A stretch of DNA of 34,777 nt from Deltaproteobacteria bacterium (GCA_003194495.1 PQXE01000033.1:1-34777); one strand, 5' to 3'. Positions 13,987 to 24,085 are shown, numbered from the stretch's first letter. Notes: generated by a model not told the origin, from the sequence alone. Numbers and translations: made by a program.

Positions 13987-15155
13987 GCCAGACCCTCCAG
14001 TTCGTCAGTCCGATGCATCTTCTCCAATTCTTCTTTTCCAAAATCTTCCAAATTATCGAGAAGGATTTGAGAATCCTTGACCTTTACAAACACACTTTGT
14101 CCTGACACCTTTTTCATGACAGCAATATTGTCCAGGTCAAATTGCATAAGAAAATAGGATGCATGGGTGGCAAGAATTACCTGGGTTCTGGCCGATGCCT
14201 TTTCAAATAACCCGGCCATAATCGGTAGAGTTCTCGGATGTACACCCTGATCCGGCTCGTCAATACAGATCAATGTCGGAGGAGAAGGCATAATGCATAA
14301 TGTCGCCCAGGCGATAAAGCGAAGTGTGCCATCAGACAAATCGGCAAGACTCAGCTCTGTGTCAATATTGTCTTCCTCCCAAAAGGCAATGACTTCTCCT
14401 GGGCCGCCCCTGGCTTTTACATTAAGATTTCTGAATCCGGGGATTGCAAATTTTATAACCGACTTCAATTCTTCAAAAGACTCTGCATGTTCTGTCATCA
14501 GATTGAACAGCACTGCGCTGAGATTGCCTGCATCTTCATGCAAAACCGGATCCTGACTGGTTGGTACCGACTTTCTGATTTTTTCATTGTTGATGTTGAA
14601 AGCGTTATAAAAACGCCAACCACGGACATATTCACGAAGGTTGAAAAGCGTGACCAGAGTGGAATCGGCAATTGCTCCTAACCCTAACTGATTCGGTTTT
14701 TTCAGATTCCATTCTTTGCGTTTGAATTCCTCGTCCTCAGGGTCCATAACAAACCCTCTACCGTCTTTAAAATCGAGGAATGTAAACCCAAATCCGCCAT
14801 TGGGCGGTTCCATAAAGGCACGTTCAAAATTGATCTTTATTGATCCGACGGGACCCATGAGTTCTCCCTGATAAAGCAGGGGAACAATCTGTTTCAGATC
14901 GACTTCAGCGCTCCACCAAAGTTTGTCAGGGCCGGGTTTATGAAATATTTTCTGCCCTATAGTACCCGGTACAATTTCGGGTGGAATTTCCTGATGACAC
15001 GCATCACGCAGGAATTTCAGGAATTCGAACAAACTTGACTTCCCGGTTCCATTTGCACCAACGATCACTTGAAGAGGTTTGAAACGGAATAATATGTCTC
15101 TAAAGGGACGATATCCCCTAATCTTTATTGAAGGTAACCAAAAAAAGTCGTTCAT
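13983..15155 (-). CDS. ABC-like AAA ATPase (AAA_21/RecF-like), probable sensor of the embedded defence pair
   Basis: 390 aa from the ATG with an AAGGAG site 8 nt upstream; the longer reading from 15179 has no site and is less likely. It has Walker A GANGTGKSS (33-41), the ABC signature LSDGTLRF (273-280), Walker B LICIDEP (295-301) and the H-loop ATHAS (329-333), with an SMC/RecF-like N-terminus (IKIRGYRPFRDILFRFKPLQ). The insert between Walker A and the signature is typical of OLD-like and AriA-like ATPases. It begins 27 bp after the pglX stop and overlaps the TOPRIM-like gene by 4 nt, so the two are made together. All nucleotide-binding motifs look intact. Confidence 0.85.
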   Translation of the reverse strand: MNDFFWLPSIKIRGYRPFRDILFRFKPLQVIVGANGTGKSSLFEFLKFLRDACHQEIPPEIVPGTIGQKIFHKPGPDKLWWSAEVDLKQIVPLLYQGELMGPVGSIKINFERAFMEPPNGGFGFTFLDFKDGRGFVMDPEDEEFKRKEWNLKKPNQLGLGAIADSTLVTLFNLREYVRGWRFYNAFNINNEKIRKSVPTSQDPVLHEDAGNLSAVLFNLMTEHAESFEELKSVIKFAIPGFRNLNVKARGGPGEVIAFWEEDNIDTELSLADLSDGTLRFIAWATLCIMPSPPTLICIDEPDQGVHPRTLPIMAGLFEKASARTQVILATHASYFLMQFDLDNIAVMKKVSGQSVFVKVKDSQILLDNLEDFGKEELEKMHRTDELEGLA

Positions 15156-15182
15156 TTGTTTCTCTCCTTCATAAACCACTCC

Positions 15183-18100
15183 CTACTCCAACCCATGCGC
15201 AATGGCATAGGACCTGTTCGTTTTGCATTTTTCCCGCACACGTTCGGGCCAGTGGTCCATGGCCTGGTAAGACCAGTCGTAGTCGCCCCGCTCTAATGCC
15301 TTCCAAGCCTTCTTTGGTTCCTTCTGCCAGGATGGAATCAACTCCCAGAGAGGCGCCATATTCAGAAGTACTCCGTCATCGATATGCGGAACATAGCCTC
15401 GCTCTTCGATGATATATTCCAGGCGTCTGGAAAATTCACGGATATCGTCCAGGACATCACTTAGAGCCCCAATCTCCTTTTCCAGCTTTCGTCTTTCCCG
15501 GCCTTCCGCCGCATCCCGTTTTTCTCGCAATTCGGCAATGTGGCCCTCAAGCAAATTGACCTTGTAATCCACGTATTCCGTGCGGATGCGGAACAGGGTA
15601 TCCTTGTTCATCCGTTCATGAAAGAGCCACACGCCGTACTTTTTCTTCGGGGACTGAAGCAACCAGTAAACAGGCCGCTTGCGGTACTGCTGGATGTGCA
15701 CTTTGAAAAATGTGCGCTCTAGGTATTGGCCAAGGAGTTCTTCTGCAGGGCCTTGTTTGCCTGTGGCTGCCTTGACCACCTCTGCAGCCGCCTCGTCTCC
15801 AAGTATAATGGCCAAGGATTGGAGGACCTTGGCTGGGAGATCATCGCTGTGCCCTTCGTCCATAACGAGAATCGCGTCAGGATCGGCCAGAGTATGCAAA
15901 CGATTCGATATTTCATTAGGGAAGCGACCCCGGCCGATAGCGTTTTCTACTCCAGGTTCAAACCGGCCCATGACAATCCCGACAGCGTAGCTGATCCAAC
16001 TCACGGCATTATCCTGTGCGTCTAAAATTGGTGAATCGCTAGCCTCTTGACGATCAGATCCGTCCACGTCCTCGGTTGTAGTTGCTTCTGCTGTGTCAGC
16101 TTCCAACGGCGTTTGAAGGAATTCGTTTATGAATTCCTTCATTGATTCTATTTCTAGAAATGTGAATAAATAGGCGTCAATACGATTGCTCAATTGTACG
16201 TAGTCAGGTCCTCTTGTCTCTTCCATCAGAAGACTAGAAAACGAAGGGGACGTCTCGTCCATTTCGACAATAGATGAAACTAGCAAGACCACTTGATTAC
16301 CTAGTTCCCGCAGGTGTCGGTCGATCAGTATTCGGTCTGGTATAGGAAGCAGCTCAATGTCTCCTTTGTTATGGTTGATTGTAGGGCAGAGAATTCTCGC
16401 GATGTAACAACCTACGCTCGAGTTCATGTATGCTAGGAGATTGGGCACATAGTCCTCACGAACAAAGATGCCGTAGCTAGCATTAGATGTGATTACACCG
16501 GTAAGAATTTTTCTGCATTGAAGGCCGCGAGAGGACACAGTTGACCAAACCACACCTGGCTGAAAGTAGAGGTCTTGGTTGTGTGTACACCATTCAGTCT
16601 TCCCGCCCAGGTAAGGGTATTGCTCAACCAGGAAAGCCTTCACCTCTGCCCCATCATTTGTCCAATTTACAACATGGCTAACCTCACTTGAAAAAGGTGT
16701 ATCTCTCCCACCCTTCGCATACAGAAACCACTTGCCACCACTATCCCTCGCCTCGTCGCGAGTACTTGCACGCGCAATCTTTGACGCTCCCACCTCCCAC
16801 CACCATCGGACGAATCTGAAGTTGGCTGACGTCTTTAACCCCATATCAATGTCAAACAACGATGAAAGACTTGCGTTTTCCCCAAACATTCTATATTCGA
16901 ACAAGGTGGTCCAATAGCACCACGGACTTCTCGGCAATCGGTCAAAATTTCCTTGGGAGTATTGATAAACGATCGGGTCCTTCTCTCCAGATTTCAGCCG
17001 GGCCAGCGCCTCCTCGAAACGCCTCTGCTTGCTCTCGCTGTTCGGTTCCTTCACTAGTCGGAAATATGTACCGTTTGCCTCTTCACGCGTGATGGCATCC
17101 GGTTCCCTGCGTAGGACATGGGCTGCTGTTTGCAGGGTTCCAGGATTCCCTACGGAAAATAACCCGGGACCGCAATGAGCGATTGTTTCCACAACTGCTC
17201 TACTTCGTATCCAGTCCCGCAGCTTTTCATATGAACTAATGAACATGAAGGAGTGCATGGTGAGCATGCCGACCCATCCATGTTTTGCAGCCAGCTCCAT
17301 ACATCGCCTGATGAATGCGGCGTAGAGGTCGCCTTTGCCCTCCGGGTAATCATTCGAAACGAGTGTTTTTAATCGGGAATTCATCTTCCGATTTGACATG
17401 TAAGGGGGATTGGTCACAACGATATCGTAGCGATTCGAAAGAAGCTCCAAAAGACGCAGTCCTTTCGTGGTCTCACCGGCAAAGAAATTCTGGTCTCGGC
17501 CCTGCTCCGCCTGGGACTTGGCAAAAAGGTTCAATGCCTGCACGATCTGAACTTCGAGTATTTCCCAGAATTCACGTTGGCCCGCCTCGGATTCAAACTG
17601 TTCCTTTGACCAGCCGAATATGTCGGGTTGTTGGCCTTCTTTTTCGAAACGCTTACGTTCCTTTTCTACCAATGAATGGATTTCTTCTTCCAGCCGAAGA
17701 AGTGATCCAAGTTGTTCAGCATCCTCAAGACGACCCTGCAAAGCAGCAAGAATTCGCCTGTATATGGGCCGCTCTATTCCGACATTTTCCAAGAATTGGT
17801 GCAATCGCTCACCATCCAGCATGTGGATGTCCGCGCTGGCAAGTTTGCTCTCTGTGAGTTTTGCCCTGGGATTCATCGACTTGGCTTTGAGATAGAGTGT
17901 GAGGGCTGAAAGCTGAACAGCGCGCAAGTCGATGTCGATGCCGTGAAGATTGTTTACGAGAACTGCTGCTGGGATATCGTCTACGCTTTCAACAGAGGGC
18001 ATTTCGGGCCAGCCAGGCTTTCCGGCACGCTCCATTTCTTCCTGATACATTCGCACGAACAGATCAAAGGCCACCAAGCCAAAGTGCATAGTACCGCAGG

Positions 18101-19025
18101 CAGGATCAAGCAGCCGGATTTCCCGTGCCGGCTTCAAGGGGGCTTCATGATTTTTTCCGAGAGGAACAAGGTATTCCAATTCTTGACTGAGTTGAGAATC
18201 AGAGTGCATGTCTATCCAAAGGCGGCCCAGAGTATTTTCAACCAGGTACCTGACGATCCAACGGGGCGTAAAAAGCTGTGTCACAGAAGGTATATCTTTT
18301 GCTTCGAATTTCTTGCCAGAGAGACGAACCTCCCTGAACGCTCTTTCAAGCTCTTCAGAGTTAAAGCTTTGATACATCCACCCAATCGTCTCCTCATTCC
18401 CTGGCGCCCAAGCTTGCTCCAAATCCGGGACGTTCATCTTTTTGATCAATTTGCCTAGAACGAGAGGACGAGGAAAGAGACGGCTGGACAGACTGTCAGG
18501 ATCGAAAAGAACACGGATCTCCTGAGACAATTGTCCGCACTGCCAGAGGAGAAAACGGCGGTAGGCTTCCTGGCGTGGGCCCTCCCCAAGGAGATTTAGA
18601 GGAAAATCACCACGTTCGTATTTTCCATAGTCCTTTTCACTTCCGGGTTCCGTAAGCCAGAGCAAGAAAGCCCGTGACTGTGGTCCTTTTGAGACGGTTT
18701 GGCGCAAGAGCCCGCGGGATTCCATCATTTTGAATGCTACGATTCGATTCAGCCAGGTGAAGGCCGCTTCTTTGGCAAGCTTATCCCTGGCCTGTTTCGT
18801 GTTTACCCCGGCTGCTTTCTCGTCTTCCAGAAACTGCTCAATGCGTGTTCGTGTCTCACTTGCATCAGGGAGTTCTTTTAGGGCAGGATACTTTTCGGAA
18901 GGCTCCAGTCTGCCATTGGGCAAGAGACCATAGATTCCCTCCAACTGCTCACCGACTTCTTTCTCCAGAAGCTCGCGCGCTTCGAGGGTAAAATTGTGGA
19001 GTGCGGATATTGTTTCAGGGTTCAT
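15183..19025 (-). CDS. pglX: BREX type 1 adenine-specific DNA methyltransferase PglX
   Basis: 1280 aa, in the range of type 1 PglX. The SAM-binding motif is LLDPACGTMHFG (about 305-316; usually DPACGSGHF) and the catalytic motif is VVTNPPY (536-542) of gamma-class N6-adenine methyltransferases. A helical N-terminus (KEAAFTWLNRIVAFKMMESR) and a long C-terminal target-recognition region with a coiled-coil-like segment (about 1165-1200, rich in E, K and R) follow. It methylates a non-palindromic host motif and, with the other Brx proteins, blocks phage DNA replication. The enzyme looks complete, so host methylation could be tested, though in studied systems methylation needs several Brx proteins. 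The VapBC genes separate it from brxC. Confidence 0.93.
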   Translation of the reverse strand: MNPETISALHNFTLEARELLEKEVGEQLEGIYGLLPNGRLEPSEKYPALKELPDASETRTRIEQFLEDEKAAGVNTKQARDKLAKEAAFTWLNRIVAFKMMESRGLLRQTVSKGPQSRAFLLWLTEPGSEKDYGKYERGDFPLNLLGEGPRQEAYRRFLLWQCGQLSQEIRVLFDPDSLSSRLFPRPLVLGKLIKKMNVPDLEQAWAPGNEETIGWMYQSFNSEELERAFREVRLSGKKFEAKDIPSVTQLFTPRWIVRYLVENTLGRLWIDMHSDSQLSQELEYLVPLGKNHEAPLKPAREIRLLDPACGTMHFGLVAFDLFVRMYQEEMERAGKPGWPEMPSVESVDDIPAAVLVNNLHGIDIDLRAVQLSALTLYLKAKSMNPRAKLTESKLASADIHMLDGERLHQFLENVGIERPIYRRILAALQGRLEDAEQLGSLLRLEEEIHSLVEKERKRFEKEGQQPDIFGWSKEQFESEAGQREFWEILEVQIVQALNLFAKSQAEQGRDQNFFAGETTKGLRLLELLSNRYDIVVTNPPYMSNRKMNSRLKTLVSNDYPEGKGDLYAAFIRRCMELAAKHGWVGMLTMHSFMFISSYEKLRDWIRSRAVVETIAHCGPGLFSVGNPGTLQTAAHVLRREPDAITREEANGTYFRLVKEPNSESKQRRFEEALARLKSGEKDPIVYQYSQGNFDRLPRSPWCYWTTLFEYRMFGENASLSSLFDIDMGLKTSANFRFVRWWWEVGASKIARASTRDEARDSGGKWFLYAKGGRDTPFSSEVSHVVNWTNDGAEVKAFLVEQYPYLGGKTEWCTHNQDLYFQPGVVWSTVSSRGLQCRKILTGVITSNASYGIFVREDYVPNLLAYMNSSVGCYIARILCPTINHNKGDIELLPIPDRILIDRHLRELGNQVVLLVSSIVEMDETSPSFSSLLMEETRGPDYVQLSNRIDAYLFTFLEIESMKEFINEFLQTPLEADTAEATTTEDVDGSDRQEASDSPILDAQDNAVSWISYAVGIVMGRFEPGVENAIGRGRFPNEISNRLHTLADPDAILVMDEGHSDDLPAKVLQSLAIILGDEAAAEVVKAATGKQGPAEELLGQYLERTFFKVHIQQYRKRPVYWLLQSPKKKYGVWLFHERMNKDTLFRIRTEYVDYKVNLLEGHIAELREKRDAAEGRERRKLEKEIGALSDVLDDIREFSRRLEYIIEERGYVPHIDDGVLLNMAPLWELIPSWQKEPKKAWKALERGDYDWSYQAMDHWPERVREKCKTNRSYAIAHGLE

Positions 19026-19080
19026 GCCTTGTCCTATTTGTTCACGCGTAGGGCGGACTACCGCGCCTGCCTGGCCGGAT

Positions 19081-19500
19081 TTACGAAAAATTCTCTTCTA
19101 AAGTAAATGCCTTAGGGTAAGACAACAGTTCGAGTCCTTCAATAAATCGGTAGTCACGCCGGTTTTTCGTTACAAATGGAACCCTGGTTGTCAGCGCAGT
19201 TGCCGCAATCAGTGCGTCGGCTATAAGCAGACCATGGCTAAGCCGATAATGGCGGATCAGATCAACACTCGTATTTCCTATGTTTTCGTTAAGGCCCAGG
19301 ATTTGAAACCGGCACAAAAACTTCTCTAAGGCCCTAAACTCCGACTTGTTGCGACATCCGACCATCAACTCCATTTGCGTAATGATACTAACTCCGAGAG
19401 TAGCCTTCTGTTCCGCACGCTGAAGGCAGGAAATCGCATCATCAATCCTTCGCCCTGCGTCGATCAAGACATCCGTATCAAAGATTACCAGTTGGGGCAT
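19081..19500 (-). CDS. vapC: VapC-type PIN-domain toxin inside the BREX operon
   Basis: 139 aa from the ATG preceded by GGGAGAG. PIN residues D8 and D10 (VIFDTDVLID), E44 (ITQMELMVG), D95 (LIADALIAATA) and D116 (TKNRRDYRFI) are present, so the ribonuclease site is complete. It overlaps the 3' end of the DUF2281-type antitoxin gene by 23 nt. Located between brxC and pglX on the same strand with no gap that would need a separate terminator, it may be cotranscribed with BREX and act as an addiction or back-up module. Confidence 0.9.
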   Translation of the reverse strand: MPQLVIFDTDVLIDAGRRIDDAISCLQRAEQKATLGVSIITQMELMVGCRNKSEFRALEKFLCRFQILGLNENIGNTSVDLIRHYRLSHGLLIADALIAATALTTRVPFVTKNRRDYRFIEGLELLSYPKAFTLEENFS

Positions 19501-19738
19501 TTCCACTCTCCCACTCTTTTTGCCTTGTATGACGGACCCATAAGGAACTATCTTCCAAATCTTTTCGATGTTCCCAAAGTCCGATAAAAGGCTCTTCCGC
19601 CAGTTTTTTCTTACTGGCGGTCTTCCGAGGACGAAGATATTTGTAACGTGCCTGCAGAAAAGCGACGAAATCAGCTACCTGCCTTTGCCCTTCTGGGGGT
19701 AAGGCATCTAATTCACGAATGATTTCTTCGACGTTCAT
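19478..19738 (-). CDS. DUF2281-type antitoxin of the BREX-embedded VapC
   Basis: 86 aa. The N-terminal helix region MNVEEIIRELDALPPEGQ followed by VADFVAFLQARY matches DUF2281-like proteins, small partners of PIN toxins. The basic middle (RPRKTASKKK) and the acidic, aromatic tail (EEPFIGLWEHRKDLEDSSLW) would contact DNA or the toxin. The start lies 103 bp after the brxC stop, in a gap that contains two hairpins. Confidence 0.8.
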   Translation of the reverse strand: MNVEEIIRELDALPPEGQRQVADFVAFLQARYKYLRPRKTASKKKLAEEPFIGLWEHRKDLEDSSLWVRHTRQKEWESGNAPTGNL

Positions 19739-19776
19739 AATATCACCTCATACTTGTCTTTCGTTACCAGGAATCG

Positions 19777-19829
19777 TAGAGCGGACCACAGTGTCCGCCT
19801 TGTGGGTCGGCGTAGTCCATTGGACTGCG
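19777..19829. repeat. hairpin pair after brxC, copy A of a repeat found beside VapBC modules
   Basis: 19777-19812 begins TAGAGCGGACCACAGTG and folds through GCGGAC/GTCCGC. It matches 28 of 36 positions of the stretch at 24997-25032, with two compensatory changes in the stem. A second stem, AGTCCA/TGGACT (19814-19825) flanked by GCG/CGC, follows directly. Confidence 0.65.
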
Positions 19830-19841
19830 CGATGGCCAACC

Positions 19842-22800
19842 TTACTCCAAAATAACTTTCGCGCCGCTTGCCACCAGCTTGAGTAAATGCTCCTTGAGTT
19901 GATTAATCGCAATTTCTACATCCTCGGGACTCTCCAGTCTGCCCGTGAACAAAGTGGATATCCGAACGCGTTCAATCTTTTCCCCAGTTGCCGCCAGTTC
20001 CTGAACATCCCTGATTACCTGGTCCCTGATGGCATCCACCACGGTGATGTCCGTTTCCATCTGTGCTTTTGTAGCCTTGCACATATTGCAAACGGCTGAG
20101 CCCTCGGGGAGATCAAGATTATTGGCTGCCCGGTCGCTAAGGGGACTGATAACAGCGTTTTGTTCCGCATCACTGACTGAGGGATCTTCACAAATTGCTG
20201 CCCACTCTGGAAGCCCTTTAACAGTTTCAAGAGCTTTGGCGTAAAGCTCTGCTCGCCTTGCATGGGTTTCTCCGTAAAGGTCCGAATAGCTCTTGGAAAG
20301 AGATTTGTCCGCCTGCTTCAAGGCTTCCAGCGACTCGAAAAATATTTCGGACTCAAGCAAAAAAGAAAGCTCTGTCGCCTTCTCCTTGGTTTTGTCGTCT
20401 GGATCATGGTCCTTAAGGACAGGCCAGAGAGTCTCATACACATTTCTTGCGCTGCGGATGATGCTGATATTTTCCTCTGTTGTCGCTTCATCCAAGCGTC
20501 CAGCACGAGTCCGTGCTTCCTTGTAACTTGTTCCTTCTCCGGCCAATGTCTTCACGCAGTCGTCCGGGGGCATCTCCAGAATCCCTTCCACAGCTTGAAG
20601 ATGATCTTCCATGAATTGTACACCAGGCAGATTCAGCGCTTTCATGCGGGCCACTAGTGGTAGCAACAGCTCTCTGTCCTCAGAAGCCAGCTTCTTTACG
20701 GCTACCGCAATGGCCCCCTCTTCGATGTCTACCTCTTTGCCCGTGATTTCCTCGTAGTGACGGGCTGCATCGGCAAGGGTGCGCAAATCAATTAGTTCAC
20801 GAGGTGCAAAAGAGGCTGCCCGGAAGGCAGGAACCTTGGTAAACGGTACCCGGCAGGCAGGATCGTTGTGGTTTCGATATTTTCGACCCTGGTGCGTTAC
20901 TTCCACAGCGCCTCCTCGCAAGAGCACGGCCAGAACGAGTTGGATCACATCCCGGTCCCAGCCGTAGCCAGGTCCCTGAAAGAGTGTTTCGATCATCTTT
21001 CCAGTGACCTTGTTGCCATACTTGTGTTCTCGGACCAGATATGCGAGCACCTCTTTACATATGTCAGACGAAAGGTTGGGAACAAACTTTCCAGCCTGTT
21101 TTGTCACAAGAGAAAGGCCGCCTTCTCCATCATAAAAAACGGGAGAGAGCCCATTCAGATTGGCAGCAGTGAGGAACTTTTCCGATTCGTTTCCTTTAAG
21201 GGGCCGAATGCCCATTTCAAGTTTTTGGTAGAGATCCGGAATAACAAGGTCAAGGAGTTTGTGGAACACCTCAGGCAGAGCCTGGCCGAGCGAGGATCCG
21301 TCCCGCTCGACCCCGCGGAAAAATCCTGAGCCGGACTGAAGGACTTCTCCCAGCTTGCAGCGCAAAAGACGCTGATTACGGTCCCTCCTTACTTTCTCCT
21401 CTGCCAGACAAGATGTCTCTTCCGGAGTCAGCTTGCCCTGTGCGGCAAGACGCTCGTGCGTGGAAACCATCTCACGCGACCTGAACAGTTCGTGAAAGAG
21501 TTGATGAATTTCCTCGTTAAACGTAACTACCCAGAAGATTTCGTCCTGTTTGGAAACGCTGTTTCCGCGGGCTTCCTCAGAGCTGGAGGTCTTATCTTCC
21601 GGATCGTCGGCCACAAAGATGTTTAGCGGTACCTGACCGTCGGTATCTACTGTCTCTCCTTCGACGGAAAGAGACATTTTAAATGCTCTAAGGTTTTTGA
21701 AGCGATAGCTTTTCACCCTTGGGTCAGTGAATATTTCTCGGAACACCTCTCTCATGATACGGTTGCGATCGGCCGGTTTAGGTTCCAACCCATTTCTCGT
21801 GGTATCCCATTTCTTCTCCTGAACCGTGAGGAGCTTATAACCCTCTTCCGAATCCCGAATCACTTGTGCCTGTTCGAGAGCCTTCAGAGCTTCTTCCACA
21901 TCCTTTTTGATTGACCCGGACTCCACAGAGGAATGAAGGACAACGGAGATATTGTGGGCTGTTCGGGGAAGGTCCTTGACCGATTCGAGCAGGGCAATGG
22001 CCTTGGCCACCTTAAAGGCTATTTCATTTGCGGGAAGCAGTTTCGGCACTCCGTCTACCTCGCGGGTCGTTTCGCTTGGAAGGAGGTTGCCCAGGTAAAG
22101 AAGTTCATACACCTTGTCAAAAGTGACCAGTGTTCCCACCGGAGAGTCGGCAAGCATGGTACTCGGATTGATCATCATCTCCTGTGCCTGCTTGATGATT
22201 GTCCTGTTACTTCCGCCGATGTGACGGTGGGCACCCCTTTTAAGCCTCAGGCCGGCCACTATGTCGATGGAGAGATCAATCTGGTAGGGGAGATATGGAT
22301 AAAGGTTAACAAAACCCTTCTGGTTAATGGAAACATCCCTGCTAGTCCGCTCAAGTGTACAGAAGGTCTTGAGCCTCCCTTCGTTGGCGTCGTAGAGTGC
22401 TTCGAGCAGGCCTTGGCCCTTATCATTCTTTTCCAGTACGCGCTTTCCCGTAATTTCTGGAATGTCGGCCTGCTTCAGATCGATGGGAATTCTGAACCGG
22501 TCCTGTAGTCTGGCGAGTTCGATCTTCTTTGAGTCCAGAGCGTCTACAATTTCATTGAGTTTCTCCTGAGAGGTCACCACGATCCAGAAGGGGGCAATAG
22601 CCTTTTTCTGCTGAACACGGTTCTTTCCTTCCTTGCCAAATGCCTGGAGAACCGCCTGGAGATCCAGCATCTTTTCGACGCTCCGGGAGACATACTGGCC
22701 TACTTCATCGATGATAAAAATGAGCGCCTTTCCGGCCGGCCTTCTTTCTGCCAATTCAAAAGCCGTTTCGGCTAATTTATTAGGTGATATGTCTGCGCGT

Positions 22801-23489
22801 CCGGAACCAACGGACTTGGCGTAAGAATCGCCCTCAGGATAAGTATTTGAGTCCATGGCATGGAGGACTGCGCTGGCTTCATTGACGGCCAGTCCCAGCT
22901 TGCGGCGTGTCTTCCAGGGCTTCCCGTGCATTTTTTCAAAGCGTGCACCAAACTCGGCAAGACGGCCATCACCCTCCAGCGTGATTTCCAATTCAGCAAG
23001 ATCAAAGTCTTCCGCATAATCCAGCTCACGTAAAAGTGCCTTGTACATGATCTCGGTAATTCGCTCACTTGCTGTGCGCACGCCCCGATCCATTGACACA
23101 TCAAAGATCACCGCATGTGTGGGAAGCGTCCTGTTAATGACATCCAGAAGACCACTGATCCTAGCGTCCTTGACGTTTTCCTTAAAAATTTCACTGGCTG
23201 ATCTCCCGCAGACTGATCTGGCAGCCACGGTGTAGCCCAGGATCTTTGCAAAAGAAGACTTCCCGGACCCAAAGAAACCGGACACCCAGACGCCAATCCC
23301 TTCACGAGGGCTCTTGGATACCTGGATGATTTCGTCGTATACGATACGGAAGTGATCTTGAATGGAATCCGTGACAATGTATTCTTCCAATTCCGAGACC
23401 ACGGTTTGTTCGTCCGCCTGGTCTACCTTGATTATTTCTTCGATCTTGCGATCAATGGGCTTGGCGAATAGTGTTCTGATGGCTTCCAT
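19842..23489 (-). CDS. brxC: BREX ATPase BrxC
   Basis: 1215 aa, normal for BrxC of type 1 systems. The N-terminus MEAIRTLFAKPIDRKIEEII is characteristic. Walker A is GFFGSGKSS (71-79) and Walker B ALIFIIDEVGQ (255-265), both in the P-loop domain formerly named DUF499/PglY-like. A long helical C-terminal region ends in SGAKVILE. BrxC is a large AAA+ protein needed for phage exclusion. The start codon overlaps the brxB stop (TAATG), so the two are translationally coupled. All motifs look intact. Confidence 0.95.
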   Translation of the reverse strand: MEAIRTLFAKPIDRKIEEIIKVDQADEQTVVSELEEYIVTDSIQDHFRIVYDEIIQVSKSPREGIGVWVSGFFGSGKSSFAKILGYTVAARSVCGRSASEIFKENVKDARISGLLDVINRTLPTHAVIFDVSMDRGVRTASERITEIMYKALLRELDYAEDFDLAELEITLEGDGRLAEFGARFEKMHGKPWKTRRKLGLAVNEASAVLHAMDSNTYPEGDSYAKSVGSGRADISPNKLAETAFELAERRPAGKALIFIIDEVGQYVSRSVEKMLDLQAVLQAFGKEGKNRVQQKKAIAPFWIVVTSQEKLNEIVDALDSKKIELARLQDRFRIPIDLKQADIPEITGKRVLEKNDKGQGLLEALYDANEGRLKTFCTLERTSRDVSINQKGFVNLYPYLPYQIDLSIDIVAGLRLKRGAHRHIGGSNRTIIKQAQEMMINPSTMLADSPVGTLVTFDKVYELLYLGNLLPSETTREVDGVPKLLPANEIAFKVAKAIALLESVKDLPRTAHNISVVLHSSVESGSIKKDVEEALKALEQAQVIRDSEEGYKLLTVQEKKWDTTRNGLEPKPADRNRIMREVFREIFTDPRVKSYRFKNLRAFKMSLSVEGETVDTDGQVPLNIFVADDPEDKTSSSEEARGNSVSKQDEIFWVVTFNEEIHQLFHELFRSREMVSTHERLAAQGKLTPEETSCLAEEKVRRDRNQRLLRCKLGEVLQSGSGFFRGVERDGSSLGQALPEVFHKLLDLVIPDLYQKLEMGIRPLKGNESEKFLTAANLNGLSPVFYDGEGGLSLVTKQAGKFVPNLSSDICKEVLAYLVREHKYGNKVTGKMIETLFQGPGYGWDRDVIQLVLAVLLRGGAVEVTHQGRKYRNHNDPACRVPFTKVPAFRAASFAPRELIDLRTLADAARHYEEITGKEVDIEEGAIAVAVKKLASEDRELLLPLVARMKALNLPGVQFMEDHLQAVEGILEMPPDDCVKTLAGEGTSYKEARTRAGRLDEATTEENISIIRSARNVYETLWPVLKDHDPDDKTKEKATELSFLLESEIFFESLEALKQADKSLSKSYSDLYGETHARRAELYAKALETVKGLPEWAAICEDPSVSDAEQNAVISPLSDRAANNLDLPEGSAVCNMCKATKAQMETDITVVDAIRDQVIRDVQELAATGEKIERVRISTLFTGRLESPEDVEIAINQLKEHLLKLVASGAKVILE

Positions 23490-24085
23490 TAATCCCCTCC
23501 GTAAATCTTGACTCGATAATTATATGCACCGAGATTCGCTCTTTCCGGCATGTTCATAAAGCGAAGGTCTGTTTTCCCTTCGGCAGTGCCAGGATAAAAA
23601 AGGATGATAGGGACCATTGTTCGACCATGCATCTTATCCAATAGCGCCGAACACCTGAAAATACTTGGGGCCAAGGCCCCTGCGCGTACGAGAAAAACAA
23701 GGTTTTTGACCGGGTTGAGATGTTCCATGCGCTTTTCAAGAACATCAGGAAGTGGCATGAAATCGCTATCAGATAATAAATTGTAAATGGTCTGTTGGAC
23801 ATGGTCAAAGCCAAGTTGTCGCTCTTCGGCAATGATCGCCTCCAACCCCTCTGTTTCCCGGATGACCTTCCAGAGGATTTTCCCAAGGGAAACAAAAGTG
23901 ACCCTTTTATGATGATTCTGCTCAAGAGAAATGGCCAGTAAGCGGATTCGATTACGGCAAGAAAACTCATCCCAGGGATCGTAGCGGAAAATAGCAAAAG
24001 GCAAATCATGGTAAGCGCTGATCCGCAATGGGGTGCTGGTAAGGTCCTTTTCGAGAGTGCTAAACTCTTTTTCCAGCAATGACAT
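23489..24085 (-). CDS. brxB: BREX protein BrxB (DUF1788)
   Basis: 198 aa from the ATG preceded by GGAGGAAATGGCAG, starting MSLLEKEFSTLEKDL. The motif YHDLPFAIFRYDPWDEF near residues 25-42 and the ending LRFMNMPERANLGAYNYRVK are typical of DUF1788. The longer reading from 24175 lies deep inside brxA and is less likely. BrxB is a small protein required in type 1 BREX whose biochemical role is unsettled. It overlaps the brxA end by 26 nt and the brxC start by 1 nt. Confidence 0.92.
   Translation of the reverse strand: MSLLEKEFSTLEKDLTSTPLRISAYHDLPFAIFRYDPWDEFSCRNRIRLLAISLEQNHHKRVTFVSLGKILWKVIRETEGLEAIIAEERQLGFDHVQQTIYNLLSDSDFMPLPDVLEKRMEHLNPVKNLVFLVRAGALAPSIFRCSALLDKMHGRTMVPIILFYPGTAEGKTDLRFMNMPERANLGAYNYRVKIYGGD

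Noticed and set aside
17315..18458. Long plus-strand ORFs of 170-180 codons opposite pglX
   Set aside because: They are antisense shadows of a clearly coding gene with intact methyltransferase motifs.
21933..22508. 191-codon plus-strand ORF opposite brxC
   Set aside because: Antisense shadow; the brxC frame has conserved motifs on both sides and throughout.
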